Numbered from the stretch's first letter, positions 54,323-62,869 are shown. The stretch: DNA of 64,000 nt from CALZKI01 sp045124055 (GCA_045124055.1 JBGVKZ010000011.1:186001-250000); one strand, 5' to 3'. Numbers and translations are program-made. The notes: a model not told the origin generated them from the letters alone.

Positions 54323-57300
54323 ATGACGAATGAAGACAAGAATTATATGCTAAGTTATATGAAGACCTTACACGACAGAAGTCTGCAGGGTGGGTGTAAT
54401 GTAGTATTGATTAAGAACACCAATAAAATTAACATTGCAAAGACCGAAATAGTGGAAATGCTGTCTGAAGAATATGCTTCCAGAATTTTTTATTATTCTT
54501 TTGAGCCAAATAAAATGGTAGAAGTGTATGCTCCGTTTTTAGCCATTATGGAACAGTTAATCGACATTCAGGCAATTATGCCACAGAGCCTTGTGAAAGA
54601 GGTTGGTGTCTATAAGTTACATGAAACTTTGTATGAAAGCTATTTTGCTACCGGAAAATGTGGAAGAATTGAAGAAGCTTTCTTTTCAGAAGTGAAATTT
54701 GAAAAAGAAAAGATACCAAAAGAAATTGCTAAAATGCTAGCATATTTGTGTGGTGACCAAGATATTTATATTGTGTTGAACCGTATCAATTATGCCAGTG
54801 CTTCTACGCTTGAACTTTTAGATTATATTTTAGGAAATCCGGAATGTCACCATATCCGTATTCTTGCCTTTAAAAATGAGAGTGGCAAATCCCGTGGTTT
54901 TGAAGTGGATTATCACAAGAAATTTGAGGAAGATTGTGGGAAGCGAAATTGCCTGTTTGAATGGGCAGCCGATGGCAATGAAGTGGAGACAGCCATTGAA
55001 AACAGCTTTGTTTTTCATGTGGAAGATATTGAAATCTATTTAAGACACAGTTTTAATATGTTTTCACTATTTGCTTTTGATGAGGCACGTTATTTTCTGG
55101 ATTCTATTTATGAAAAGGTACAGATTGAAAAGGTAAATATCACAAAATCCCAAGAAGTCAGGCTGTATACCCAGTTAATTACATTGGCGGTATTACAAGG
55201 AGACTGTGCCCACGCACTTTTAATTGCGGAAAATATGCATCAGTTAAGTTTTCATATGGATGACTGGAACGTGGAGTATGGGTACAATTATTTGCTGGCT
55301 CTTGCCAATATGCACAGTGGAAAAATTAAAACTGCAAGCGAAAATGCTAAGATTTGTATTGCTATTGCGAAAGAACAGAACAATGAATTCCACACCTTTA
55401 GAGCCAATATGTTGTATTTAATGAGTCTGATGTCAGGTTTCCACAATATCCTGATTTCTTTTACAGATGTTCCAGTGGAGGAAGAATTACTAGAGCTATG
55501 TAGAAAATATGGTTATTACAACCATTTGGCACATATTTATGTATATTGTTACGATAATGACATCAACAATTATAGTGATGTACGTTGCGTAGAAGAAGAG
55601 ATGCCGCACTTTAATAAAGGTATCGAAATCGGAGAAATGTTAGGAAATGACCAGTTCTTAACAGAGGCTTATCGAAAGAGAATTATGCTTGCCTCATATA
55701 GTGGTAATCGTCAGATTGTTACATATTTTTATGAAAAAGATATGATGATTGCCAAACGATGCGGAAATCGTTTTGAGGAGGCAATGGTCTATAATGGTCT
55801 TGGCTACAATTTCTGTGGTAGTGAAGACTATGCCCAGGCAAACAGGTATTTCAATTTGGCAATGGAAATTTTCCATGAATTAGGGCTTGGGGATTATATT
55901 AGCGAAACTTTCTACAATATGGCGATTAATGCGATTATGGCAGAGGAATATGATAATGCCAGTTTATATATTGAAAAAGTATTAGCACTTTTAAATATGA
56001 ATAAGAAAAATAGTCTTCGTGTCTGCAATATATCGAAACTGATGGGACTTGCCGCGTTAGCCTCTTTCTATCAGGGGAGAGTATACAATACAAGGAATTA
56101 TCTGGTGAAAACCGGACAATTCTTAGACCATATCGTAGACAGTGATGTAGATGAATATGATAACTATTTGTGGGACGATGACTTGTTCCTATATTTCCTT
56201 TGTAAAGCTTTATTGGCAAATTACAGTGGAGAATATGAACAGGCTATGAAATTGTATCCAAGAGCAGAAAAGTATATGGAACGCTCAAAAGGAAATTATT
56301 TTCTTTCCTATCCACAGTATTGTACGGCAAAAATGTATACTCTTTATAAACTGGGCAGAATGGAAGAAAGACAAGAATTAGCGGAAAAATATCAGAAGTT
56401 CTGTCAGGAGAATTTCTATATGAGACACTTACAGTCTTTACAGCGTATTCTGATTGACCCGGAAAATAGAACGAATATGAGCAACAGCACTCTAACTTGT
56501 CCGATTATGGAGCAGGTGTGCGAGGCAGAAAGAATTCGCTATGTTGAAAGAGAAGCGAAAGCCAGAAAAAAAGAGATTCAGTTCTTTACCTTATTCCAGA
56601 ATTTGCTTGGACGAACCGACGGAAATATGGCAGAAAGATTGGATAATTTGCTTTCCGCGTTTACCAGCAACTATAACTTAGACGGTATTTTGCTTATTTA
56701 CTTAAATGGTCAGTCCAGACAAGTAGTTTATCAAGATGGTGCAAGAAGACTTACAGATAAGGTCTTAGATGCGGTGATTAAATTCTTTGAAGAAAAGCGA
56801 AGCGGTTTTGCCATTTCTAAATTTAGTGGAAATTACAAAGATTACAGAAAAATCTTTGAATTACTATTTGGAGAGCAGATTTTCTCTATGATTGGCGTTC
56901 CGATTTTTGCCAATGAGAAATTGTCCGCTGTATTTGTTACCTATACAAAGACAAGGGAAAACTGGAATTCTTCTACGGATAGATATGTATTAACTGATTA
57001 TGATTTGGAAATGTATACTTATTTATTCCGTCAGGTGATGGACGCTATTAAGAAGTGGGAGGCCGATGAAGAAATCGACAGAATGAACCATTTGTTAAGA
57101 CAGCAGGCGGTTACCGATGAATTGACTGGCCTTTATAACAGACAAGGTTACTATTCTACGATGCGTTCTATTGTGGCAAGTAAGGAAGAACGTGACAAGA
57201 ACTATGCCTTTGTATACATCGATTTGGACCACTTTAAATATTATAATGATGTTTTTGGTCATCATGTAGGCGATGCCATTTTAGTAAAATTTGCAGATAT

Positions 57301-57658
57301 TTTCAGAAAAATGGCACCGGAAGGGGCATCTGTTATCCGTCTTGGCGGTGACGAATTTGCTGTTTTAATGGATTACAACGACCGGGAAGAAGTCATTACA
57401 ATGGTAAAGAGCATTTTAAAAGAAGTAGAGGATTCTTCCGGTTTTGCAGATGTTGTCAGATTGTACGCATTCACGGAAGAAGTGCATATTGAAAAGGACA
57501 ATTTTGCGGGTTGTTCCATTGGTATTGATTATCTGGAAGGCGGCGTCACTTGTGATGACGATTTTGAAACGATGCGTAAAAATTCCGATAAAGCACTCTA
57601 CTATGTAAAAGAAAATGGTAGAAATGGCTACAAGGTATATGATGCAAGTATAGAATAA
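54323..57658 (+). CDS. Large TPR-GAF-GGDEF signalling protein
   Basis: A 1111-residue protein. Residues 1 to about 240 resemble an ATPase-type regulatory domain but I see no Walker A motif. The region to about 730 is helical with TPR-like repeats (SEDYAQANRYFNLAMEI, EEYDNASLYIEKVLAL). About 745-895 looks like a GAF domain, and the end (932-1105) is a GGDEF domain with DELTGLYN (932-939) and an intact GGDEF at 1008-1012. It probably makes cyclic di-GMP. The inhibitory RxxD site upstream of GGDEF is absent. I chose the ATG at 54323 because GGAGG lies 9 bp upstream; ATG 54299 is an alternative. Confidence 0.85.
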   Translation: MTNEDKNYMLSYMKTLHDRSLQGGCNVVLIKNTNKINIAKTEIVEMLSEEYASRIFYYSFEPNKMVEVYAPFLAIMEQLIDIQAIMPQSLVKEVGVYKLHETLYESYFATGKCGRIEEAFFSEVKFEKEKIPKEIAKMLAYLCGDQDIYIVLNRINYASASTLELLDYILGNPECHHIRILAFKNESGKSRGFEVDYHKKFEEDCGKRNCLFEWAADGNEVETAIENSFVFHVEDIEIYLRHSFNMFSLFAFDEARYFLDSIYEKVQIEKVNITKSQEVRLYTQLITLAVLQGDCAHALLIAENMHQLSFHMDDWNVEYGYNYLLALANMHSGKIKTASENAKICIAIAKEQNNEFHTFRANMLYLMSLMSGFHNILISFTDVPVEEELLELCRKYGYYNHLAHIYVYCYDNDINNYSDVRCVEEEMPHFNKGIEIGEMLGNDQFLTEAYRKRIMLASYSGNRQIVTYFYEKDMMIAKRCGNRFEEAMVYNGLGYNFCGSEDYAQANRYFNLAMEIFHELGLGDYISETFYNMAINAIMAEEYDNASLYIEKVLALLNMNKKNSLRVCNISKLMGLAALASFYQGRVYNTRNYLVKTGQFLDHIVDSDVDEYDNYLWDDDLFLYFLCKALLANYSGEYEQAMKLYPRAEKYMERSKGNYFLSYPQYCTAKMYTLYKLGRMEERQELAEKYQKFCQENFYMRHLQSLQRILIDPENRTNMSNSTLTCPIMEQVCEAERIRYVEREAKARKKEIQFFTLFQNLLGRTDGNMAERLDNLLSAFTSNYNLDGILLIYLNGQSRQVVYQDGARRLTDKVLDAVIKFFEEKRSGFAISKFSGNYKDYRKIFELLFGEQIFSMIGVPIFANEKLSAVFVTYTKTRENWNSSTDRYVLTDYDLEMYTYLFRQVMDAIKKWEADEEIDRMNHLLRQQAVTDELTGLYNRQGYYSTMRSIVASKEERDKNYAFVYIDLDHFKYYNDVFGHHVGDAILVKFADIFRKMAPEGASVIRLGGDEFAVLMDYNDREEVITMVKSILKEVEDSSGFADVVRLYAFTEEVHIEKDNFAGCSIGIDYLEGGVTCDDDFETMRKNSDKALYYVKENGRNGYKVYDASIE

Positions 57659-57666
57659 TGACAAGG

Positions 57667-57709
57667 TCCCCAAAATATACTTAAATAAAAGTATGTTTTG
57701 GGGATTTTT
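57667..57709 (+). terminator. Strong terminator after the GGDEF gene
   Basis: CCCCAAAATATACTT (57668-57682) pairs along all 15 bp with AAGTATGTTTTGGGG (57689-57703), counting one G-U pair, followed by ATTTTTA. The start codon of the next gene begins at the end of the T tract. Confidence 0.9.
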
Positions 57710-58000
57710 ATGCGTATTCTAGCAAATGGATTCTGGGGAAATAAAAAAGAGAACGTTAAAGAGAAAAAAGGAACTGGCAAAATCATAGTAATAAAAGCTT
57801 TGGCAGCAGCATCTTTACTAGCGGCGGTAGTAGGAATTGTGTCAGGTTTGGTGGAAAAAACAGCCTTTACAAGTGCTGGGGTAGGGGATAATTCCTGTAC
57901 CACGGTAAACGGTAGAGAATTACCTATCTATTCTGTAGAAACCGATAGAAAGGTAGTTGCTATCTCCTTTGATGCTGCTTGGGCTGATTATTATTTGTGA
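57710..58000 (+). pseudogene. Polysaccharide deacetylase, truncated by an inserted element
   Basis: Only 96 residues remain. They contain a signal anchor (about 25-47) and then RELPIYSVETDRKVVAISFDAAW, the beginning of a PdaB/NodB-type polysaccharide deacetylase. In intact proteins FDAAWG is followed by an aspartate pair and about 180 more residues of catalytic domain; here the frame runs into ADYYL and a stop codon. The break coincides with the change from chromosomal to mobile-element-type genes. I infer that integration near 57980-57998 displaced the 3' part, which should lie beyond the right window edge. The remnant cannot be catalytic. Confidence 0.75.
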
Positions 58001-58003
58001 ACT

Positions 58004-58037
58004 AAGAACTAGAGAAAAAGGTCTAGTTCTTTTTTTA
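58004..58037 (+). terminator. Terminator just inside the element's left end
   Basis: AAGAACTAGA (58004-58013) pairs perfectly with TCTAGTTCTT (58022-58031), followed by TTTTTTATTT. It would stop transcription from the truncated deacetylase entering the element. Confidence 0.88.
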
Positions 58038-58055
58038 TTTGCAAAGGAGAGGCTT

Positions 58056-58301
58056 ATGACACCATTAAAAATTGTAAAAAAAACTATCAGATTAACAGAA
58101 AGAGATTATAACTTTATAGAAACATTACCAGGTACGGATTTCTCTGATAAATTATGTAATTTGATAAGTCAGATGCGAGAACAGAAGGAAAATACTGTGG
58201 AATTGTCTCCTAAAGAGATGGTTCCCCGTTTTGAACATATAGATAATCTATTGCTTCAAATTTTGAGAAATTTGGACAAGCTAGAGAAAAAGAAGCAATA
58301 A
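58056..58301 (+). CDS. Small ribbon-helix-helix-like protein
   Basis: An 81-residue protein. KKTIRLTERDYNFIETL and TDFSDKLCNLISQM look like the strand, helix A and helix B of a ribbon-helix-helix DNA-binding domain, and the C-terminal 25 residues form a likely coiled coil (HIDNLLLQILRNLDKL). Proteins of this shape on mobile elements act as copy-control, partition or relaxosome accessory factors; the exact job cannot be read. I chose the ATG at 58056 with AGGAGAGG 4-5 bp upstream. Terminators flank the gene on both sides, so it is probably a single-gene transcript, although no clear promoter fits in the short gap. Confidence 0.62.
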   Translation: MTPLKIVKKTIRLTERDYNFIETLPGTDFSDKLCNLISQMREQKENTVELSPKEMVPRFEHIDNLLLQILRNLDKLEKKKQ

Positions 58302-58329
58302 AAAAAGTCCCCCGGCAAAGAGACTTTTT
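58302..58329 (+). terminator. Terminator after the small RHH-like gene
   Basis: AAAAAGTC (58302-58309) pairs with GACTTTTT (58322-58329) around a 12-base loop; the right arm supplies the T tract. Confidence 0.7.
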
Positions 58330-58536
58330 AATAGTTAGGAATTTAATTTTTCAACCAACCCTTAAAAATAAATTAAATAATAAAGATATCAAATTCAATA
58401 GGATAGCCCTAATTGAAAATTACTTAATTCAAATTTAAAGAAATCAACTCCCTGTAAATATAGGTTAGCAAAGAAAAAATGTGATGTCAAGTATTAAAAA
58501 TAGAATAATCACAGAAAAAGAGGAAAAGAGAGCAAA
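58330..58536 (+). other. AT-rich leader of the replication gene, possible origin region
   Basis: About 205 bp without a gene. It is very AT-rich with several short AATTTAA/TTAAATT-type repeats (near 58337-58380 and 58417-58440). Replication origins of plasmid-type elements often lie directly upstream of the initiator gene, so this is a candidate, but I see no regular iterons or DnaA boxes. Confidence 0.3.
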
Positions 58537-60240
58537 ATGAGTGCGTTATCTATTCAAAATTTAAATGAACAGCAAAAATTTTTGTCCATATTGCATCATG
58601 ATAATCGAGACAGCTATGTGTCTAGATTTGTTGCTCCACTTGGCCAATATTCCACAACAAATCTAGTGGAACTGGAGGAGTATAACCAGGTACATAATAC
58701 ATATGTGAGTGTGAATGGCTTTACAAAGTATGGCCGTAAATCAGAAGATATACGACAAATTAATGCCATTTATTTTGATTTGGATATGCATAACAAGGAT
58801 GTTTTGACTTCCCTACGTAGTAAAGAGGTTCAAATGTCTTATATAGATGAATGTATAGGTAATACTTTAAACATTCTTTATGATGCTGTGAACAACGAAG
58901 AAATTCCGGAGCCGACGATGATAACTAATACCGGAAGAGGATTAGGTATTTTTTATGTGCTTAGTAGAAGTATTGCCTGTGCCAAAGGCAGAAACGAAAA
59001 GCAGGTGACATATTGGAATCAAGTTTATAGAGGACTAGCTCTTAAATTTAAGGAGATTTTAACAGAAGATAACAATCAATTTGCTAAAAATCCGGAAGCA
59101 ATATTGGAGTTCGATGACAAGGTTGTAGCTGATGTAAGTAGAGTAACTAGAATGCCAATGACATATAACCAGGCTGCAGAGAGAGAATGTAAATTGCTTT
59201 CTGCAGAAGGAGGTTACTATAGCCTTAAGGAACTTGGGAAATACATAAGGTATGTTCCTAAAAGAATGATTCAAAAAACAGAAAACGTGTTGCAGGTGGA
59301 TTTTTATGCCATGCGATTCCATCAGGAACGTCTTGTTTCCCTAGAGCTTCTTCAAAAAATAAGACATTATGAATGCAATGGAAATAGAAACAATATGTGT
59401 TTTTGTTATTATAACGAAGCTACACAGTTATATGGGACAAAACAGGCAGCGTTCATGGTACGTACATACAATAACAATTTTACGGTGCCGTTATCAGCCT
59501 GCGAAATAAGGAACTTAATGAAAGGAGTAGATGAAAATAAGGGAAAAAACTATGTTGGCTATTATAAATTATCTAATCAATGGATAGTAGAGAAATGCCA
59601 AATGACACCTATGGAGCAGGAAAGCACAGGTATTAATTTAACCAAGAGACAGCTGGAAAGAATAATCAAAAAAGAGAAGCATAAAAAAGAAAGGGAAGAA
59701 CGCAATCTTGCCATTATTTCTTATGTCCAAAATCATGCAGAATGCGCATATAAGGACGTTGCAGAGCATTTTGGAATATCGGTCAGCACCGTTAAGAATT
59801 TGCTTAAACTGGGCAAAATCAGACGTTATAACAAGGACGAAAAAGGAGAAAAATTTCAAATTGTGGAAGAAAACAAAAAGACAAAAAAATGTCCTATAGT
59901 ATGTTGTGATACTAAGGTTCCAGGCTTTGTAGATAGTTTTAATGATATGCATAGATGGGCTTCATGGAAGGAAGGAGTGGATGAGTTACATTATCATTTT
60001 CAGTTTATGACGAAAAATGAACATTTATGCATTCAACAATCAGGAAAAGTTATCCCACTAGGTATTGTTTCCGACCTCGAAATGTTTTATTATCAAAATA
60101 TTGAAGGGAATATTCACAACGTCTTGCAGTTTATCAAAGCAAACAAAGTCTATCGGCTTCGGTTTAAGGTGGAAGATGGAGCAGTAGAATTTTTAAATAT
60201 GTCTGAATGGGATTGGAGGAAACAGGTATGTATAGAGTAA
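58537..60240 (+). CDS. AEP primase-like replication protein with HTH
   Basis: A 567-residue protein. IYFDLDMHN (D81, D83), TNTGRGLGIFY (130-140) and the later DVSRVTRMP (199-207) match archaeo-eukaryotic-primase-type replication initiators found on plasmids and integrative elements of Firmicutes. Residues about 385-425 hold a helix-turn-helix (CAYKDVAEHFGISVSTVKNL). The C-terminal 120 residues are unassigned. It probably primes or starts replication of the excised element. The start ATG at 58537 follows AGGAAAAGAGAG. Its 3' end overlaps the next gene by 13 bp. Confidence 0.75.
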   Translation: MSALSIQNLNEQQKFLSILHHDNRDSYVSRFVAPLGQYSTTNLVELEEYNQVHNTYVSVNGFTKYGRKSEDIRQINAIYFDLDMHNKDVLTSLRSKEVQMSYIDECIGNTLNILYDAVNNEEIPEPTMITNTGRGLGIFYVLSRSIACAKGRNEKQVTYWNQVYRGLALKFKEILTEDNNQFAKNPEAILEFDDKVVADVSRVTRMPMTYNQAAERECKLLSAEGGYYSLKELGKYIRYVPKRMIQKTENVLQVDFYAMRFHQERLVSLELLQKIRHYECNGNRNNMCFCYYNEATQLYGTKQAAFMVRTYNNNFTVPLSACEIRNLMKGVDENKGKNYVGYYKLSNQWIVEKCQMTPMEQESTGINLTKRQLERIIKKEKHKKEREERNLAIISYVQNHAECAYKDVAEHFGISVSTVKNLLKLGKIRRYNKDEKGEKFQIVEENKKTKKCPIVCCDTKVPGFVDSFNDMHRWASWKEGVDELHYHFQFMTKNEHLCIQQSGKVIPLGIVSDLEMFYYQNIEGNIHNVLQFIKANKVYRLRFKVEDGAVEFLNMSEWDWRKQVCIE

Positions 60241-60539
60241 TTATAGAATTTAGGGATGATTTATCTGATGAAAAAAAGATGGAGTTAAAAGCAGCTGCAG
60301 CAAAAGCTTTTAATAATAGAGGGGGACAACTAAAAGATAGATGCCAGGATATTAATGGGTGTATTTTTGAAGGTGATGATAATATGTATGGTTGTATCGC
60401 ATTGGCTAATTTGACATTTGATGAAATACCAGGCGTAAAGGACCTTTTAAAAAGATGGGATTGGGAAGATACAGAAGATGTAGAATTCAATCATAGTGTT
60501 ATGGAGTCATATATAAAATATGAGAATGGAAAAAGGTGA
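60228..60539 (+). CDS. Small unknown protein coupled to rep and vapD-like genes
   Basis: A 103-residue protein. Alternating strand/helix pattern (YRVIIEF, a helix at 14-28, CIFEGDDNMYGCIALANLTF, a helix at 68-78) suggests a small alpha-beta, possibly ferredoxin-like, fold. The C terminus is acidic. I chose the ATG at 60228 because GGAGGA lies 8 bp upstream inside the rep gene; it overlaps rep by 13 bp and nearly touches the VapD-like gene. I do not recognise its family. Coupling to a VapD-like RNase makes an antitoxin or partner role possible but unproven. Confidence 0.6.
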   Translation: MYRVIIEFRDDLSDEKKMELKAAAAKAFNNRGGQLKDRCQDINGCIFEGDDNMYGCIALANLTFDEIPGVKDLLKRWDWEDTEDVEFNHSVMESYIKYENGKR

Positions 60540-60544
60540 TATAT

Positions 60545-61120
60545 ATGTCCAAAAGGAAACAATATCTTTCATTTGACTTAGACACTAATGAATTAAAGAA
60601 ATATTACCCAACAGAAAATTGGAGAAAAGCGTATGAAGACATTAAACAGTATATGCAGAAAAATGAATTTGAGTGGTTACAAGGTTCTGGCTATATTTCG
60701 CAAAGTCAAATGACGGCATCCCAAGTAAATAAAATTATACAAGAACTGGTACATAATCATCCGTGGATAAATAAGTGTATGCGTGATTGTCGCGCGGCGA
60801 ATGTAGACAAATATTCAAATTTGACGTTGCTATTTGATAAATCAATGGATGTTCCAGTAAGAGCCAATTATCAGTCTGAAGATAAGGAAAATCAGAAACG
60901 ACACATTCAGGAACTGAAACGTAATGGATTTCAACCTAGTAAAGAGATACTTAGAAAGATGCAGCAAATAGATAAAGCTGCAAAGAGATATGTTGATTTA
61001 AAAGAGATAAGAGATATGTTTAAAGGAGAAAAAAGTGTTTCTCCGGAATGTAAACAACTTGCTAATGAAATAGGTCAGACTTTAAAAAATCAGGAATTAG
61101 TGAGAGTGTCATATAGATGA
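60545..61120 (+). CDS. VapD-like endoribonuclease with C-terminal extension
   Basis: A 191-residue protein. The first about 95 residues follow the VapD pattern: LSFDLDTNELKKYY with D11, a helix YEDIKQYMQKNEFEWLQGSGYIS and the pairing helix VNKIIQELVHNHPW. VapD is a Cas2-related mRNA-cleaving RNase known as a toxin in Haemophilus and Helicobacter, with the early aspartate as catalytic residue. Classical VapD proteins end at about 95 residues; here about 95 basic-helical residues are added. I chose the ATG at 60545 (AAAGG upstream). It lies 5 bp after the preceding small gene. Confidence 0.72.
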   Translation: MSKRKQYLSFDLDTNELKKYYPTENWRKAYEDIKQYMQKNEFEWLQGSGYISQSQMTASQVNKIIQELVHNHPWINKCMRDCRAANVDKYSNLTLLFDKSMDVPVRANYQSEDKENQKRHIQELKRNGFQPSKEILRKMQQIDKAAKRYVDLKEIRDMFKGEKSVSPECKQLANEIGQTLKNQELVRVSYR

Positions 61121-61192
61121 TATGTAACCACAACATATAGAAAAATAAGGAAAATACTACTAAATTTAAAAAATAATTACAACATCTTGTGG

Positions 61193-61221
61193 TTGCGAGT
61201 TATAATAAAAATGTATATAAT
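61193..61221 (+). promoter_or_regulatory. Promoter of the 59-aa protein / GNAT pair
   Basis: TTGCGA (61193-61198) and a perfect TATAAT (61216-61221) are spaced by 17 bp, about 65 bp upstream of the first start codon. An inverted repeat lies directly downstream. Confidence 0.72.
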
Positions 61222-61227
61222 TATTAT

Positions 61228-61252
61228 ATACTATATTAGTACAATGTAGTAT
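61228..61252. promoter_or_regulatory. Inverted-repeat operator candidate
   Basis: ATACTATATT (61228-61237) and AATGTAGTAT (61243-61252) are inverted copies with one difference, separated by AGTAC. The site covers the expected transcription start of the promoter at 61193-61221, the usual place for autorepression of toxin-antitoxin operons. Confidence 0.6.
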
Positions 61253-61285
61253 GTTTACAATTTAACAGAAAGAGAGGTAATACAA

Positions 61286-61465
61286 ATGGCAACATCTACA
61301 TTCCAGAAAAATTTTGCAGTGGAACGAAAAGATTCTTCAAAGTTTGTAAAAGAAATGTGTAAAACAGTACCTCCCACGTTAAATAAGAAGTTTACATCAA
61401 ATTATACAAACTTAACAAAAAATGAAGAATTACGAAAAAAATTATCAGCGATATTAGGAAAATAA
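61286..61465 (+). CDS. 59-aa antitoxin-like protein
   Basis: A 59-residue basic protein (starts MATSTFQKNFAVERK, ends KLSAILGK) with AGAGAGG 9 bp upstream. A short N-terminal strand is followed by two or three helices. The stop codon lies 6 bp before the start of a GNAT gene, the common order of antitoxin then GNAT toxin. The pair has its own promoter and inverted-repeat operator. The family is not recognised, so the antitoxin role is inferred from size and context only. Confidence 0.6.
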   Translation: MATSTFQKNFAVERKDSSKFVKEMCKTVPPTLNKKFTSNYTNLTKNEELRKKLSAILGK

Positions 61466-61471
61466 TTACAG

Positions 61472-62071
61472 ATGATAGACTATATTGTTGTTTCGCTAGG
61501 CGAAATATTAGAAGGGGAAGTAAAAGAAAATAATTTATGTGAAGTGTTCAAAAAGTTCTCTTGTCGGCGTGAAACTGATTTAGAGGACTTTTTAGTACGT
61601 AAGGCTATTGTTTATGAAAAAGCGCAGGTAGGCAAGACTTATCTTTTTCTTGATGAAGAAAAGCTAAAAAATCATGAAATGGAAATTATAGCGTATTATA
61701 CAATTGCTCAAAGGTCATTGGATATTTCAAAAATGTCTCTAGCTAAAAGAAGAAAAACACTCGGTAATTATCCTGGAAGAGATGGGCTTTCATCTATTCC
61801 AGCTTATTTGATTGGCCAAATAGGACGAAGTGACAAATATTCTCATTCAGATTTAAGTGGAGAACAAATGTTAAGGGAATGTTATAGTTCAATAAGTATT
61901 GCAGCGCGTGTCATTGGTGGAGAAATTGTTGTTTTAGAATGTCGTGAGCAAATGTTTCCTAAATTTTATCAGGGTAAAGGTTTTAAAAAGTTTTATTCAG
62001 AACTAGGAGAAAACAATTTATATACGCTATATAAGAAAGTAAATTTTTCTGATTATTGGAAGAAAAATTAA
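61472..62071 (+). CDS. GNAT-fold acetyltransferase, toxin candidate
   Basis: A 199-residue protein. The C-terminal half follows the GNAT pattern: a TYLFLDEEK strand (56-64), MEIIAYYTIAQRSLDI (70-85), the AYLIGQIGRSDKYS strand and acetyl-CoA loop (111-124), a helix (130-148), EIVVLECRE (151-159) and FYQGKGFKKFY (165-175). GNAT toxins of toxin-antitoxin pairs acetylate aminoacyl-tRNA. The usual R/QxxGxG loop is only partly conserved (HSDLSGEQML). The 59-aa gene directly upstream supports a two-gene module. An ordinary metabolic acetyltransferase remains possible. Confidence 0.68.
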   Translation: MIDYIVVSLGEILEGEVKENNLCEVFKKFSCRRETDLEDFLVRKAIVYEKAQVGKTYLFLDEEKLKNHEMEIIAYYTIAQRSLDISKMSLAKRRKTLGNYPGRDGLSSIPAYLIGQIGRSDKYSHSDLSGEQMLRECYSSISIAARVIGGEIVVLECREQMFPKFYQGKGFKKFYSELGENNLYTLYKKVNFSDYWKKN

Positions 62072-62091
62072 TACATATCGCAATGTAAAAA

Positions 62092-62110
62092 GGAGCAGTC
62101 AACCTGCTCC
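62092..62110. terminator. Hairpin after the GNAT gene
   Basis: GGAGCAG (62092-62098) pairs with CTGCTCC (62104-62110). On the + strand only AAAAACTC follows; on the minus strand the hairpin is followed by a T tract, so it works best as a minus-strand terminator. Confidence 0.6.
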
Positions 62111-62227
62111 AAAAACTCAAATCAAAAATTAGCAAAAATAGATATAAGTGCTAATTTCATTTACTATCGTATAACATAAAAAAATAAAAATCAATATTTT
62201 TATGAAAATATTTTACGGGGAATGTGT

Positions 62228-62869
62228 ATGTTAGTATTAGATGTGCCTTATCAAGAAAAAGATGAAGCAAAAAGACTAGGAGCCAGATGGAATACTGAAA
62301 TTAAAAAGTGGTATGTAGAGGGGAAAGGGGATTATTATCAATTTGCAAAATGGATATTACCGTACGGTAATGCCGTGATTTGTGACGCTCTATATATTTT
62401 GGAAGGTAAGCAAAAGTGTGATAAATGTGATAAGATTACAAGAGTAGTAGCATTCGGAGTAGAGCGACATACATATTTATTAGGTAATGAAAAAAAAGAA
62501 TATAAGAGATTAATAAAACGTTATCAAAAACAAATTAATATTGTGGAACGTATTGAGCCTATGCCAAAACCTATCTTGAAATATTTGCAAAGAAAATATA
62601 GTTGTAAAATTTTATTTGAAAATCGGTATAGTAATTGTTGTGATAATTGCCGATTTTTACTTGATGAGGTGGATTATTTATTTCAATTTCAAAGTGATGA
62701 GAATAATCCGTTCATAATAGATTCAATTGAGAAAGTGAAAAATCTAAAGATATATAAAATATCATTAGCAAGGGATATTATTGTTGATTTAGGGGCTGTT
62801 TATTATGAACCAGAGACATGGATGTTGAAAAAATACGGTGATATTATTCCATTAGATATTGAATGTTAA
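62228..62869 (+). CDS. DUF5710-domain protein with cysteine clusters, copy 1
   Basis: A 213-residue protein. Residues 1 to about 45 are the DUF5710-type module (LDVPYQEKDEAKRLGARWN...KKWYV), a short beta domain often attached to DNA-processing or topoisomerase-primase proteins of mobile elements. CDKCDK (about 60-65) and a later CCDNC look like metal-binding or knuckle elements. The C-terminal half is unassigned. I chose the ATG at 62228 by comparison with the downstream copy, whose only start is at the matching codon; ATG 62222 adds two residues. An equivalent leader precedes both copies. Confidence 0.7.
   Translation: MLVLDVPYQEKDEAKRLGARWNTEIKKWYVEGKGDYYQFAKWILPYGNAVICDALYILEGKQKCDKCDKITRVVAFGVERHTYLLGNEKKEYKRLIKRYQKQINIVERIEPMPKPILKYLQRKYSCKILFENRYSNCCDNCRFLLDEVDYLFQFQSDENNPFIIDSIEKVKNLKIYKISLARDIIVDLGAVYYEPETWMLKKYGDIIPLDIEC
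62249..62320 (+). repeat. 72-bp block identical to 62918-62989
   Basis: This stretch, coding residues about 8-31 of the first DUF5710 protein, is identical over 72 bp to bases 62918-62989 in the second copy, while the sequences on both sides differ at many positions. Confidence 0.9.

Noticed and set aside
58330..58536. CRISPR-like or iteron array upstream of rep
   Set aside because: The short AT-rich motifs are irregular in length and spacing; there are no constant repeats with spacers.
60545..61120. Cas2 of a CRISPR system
   Set aside because: The sequence fits VapD better (related fold), and there are no cas1 gene and no repeats nearby.
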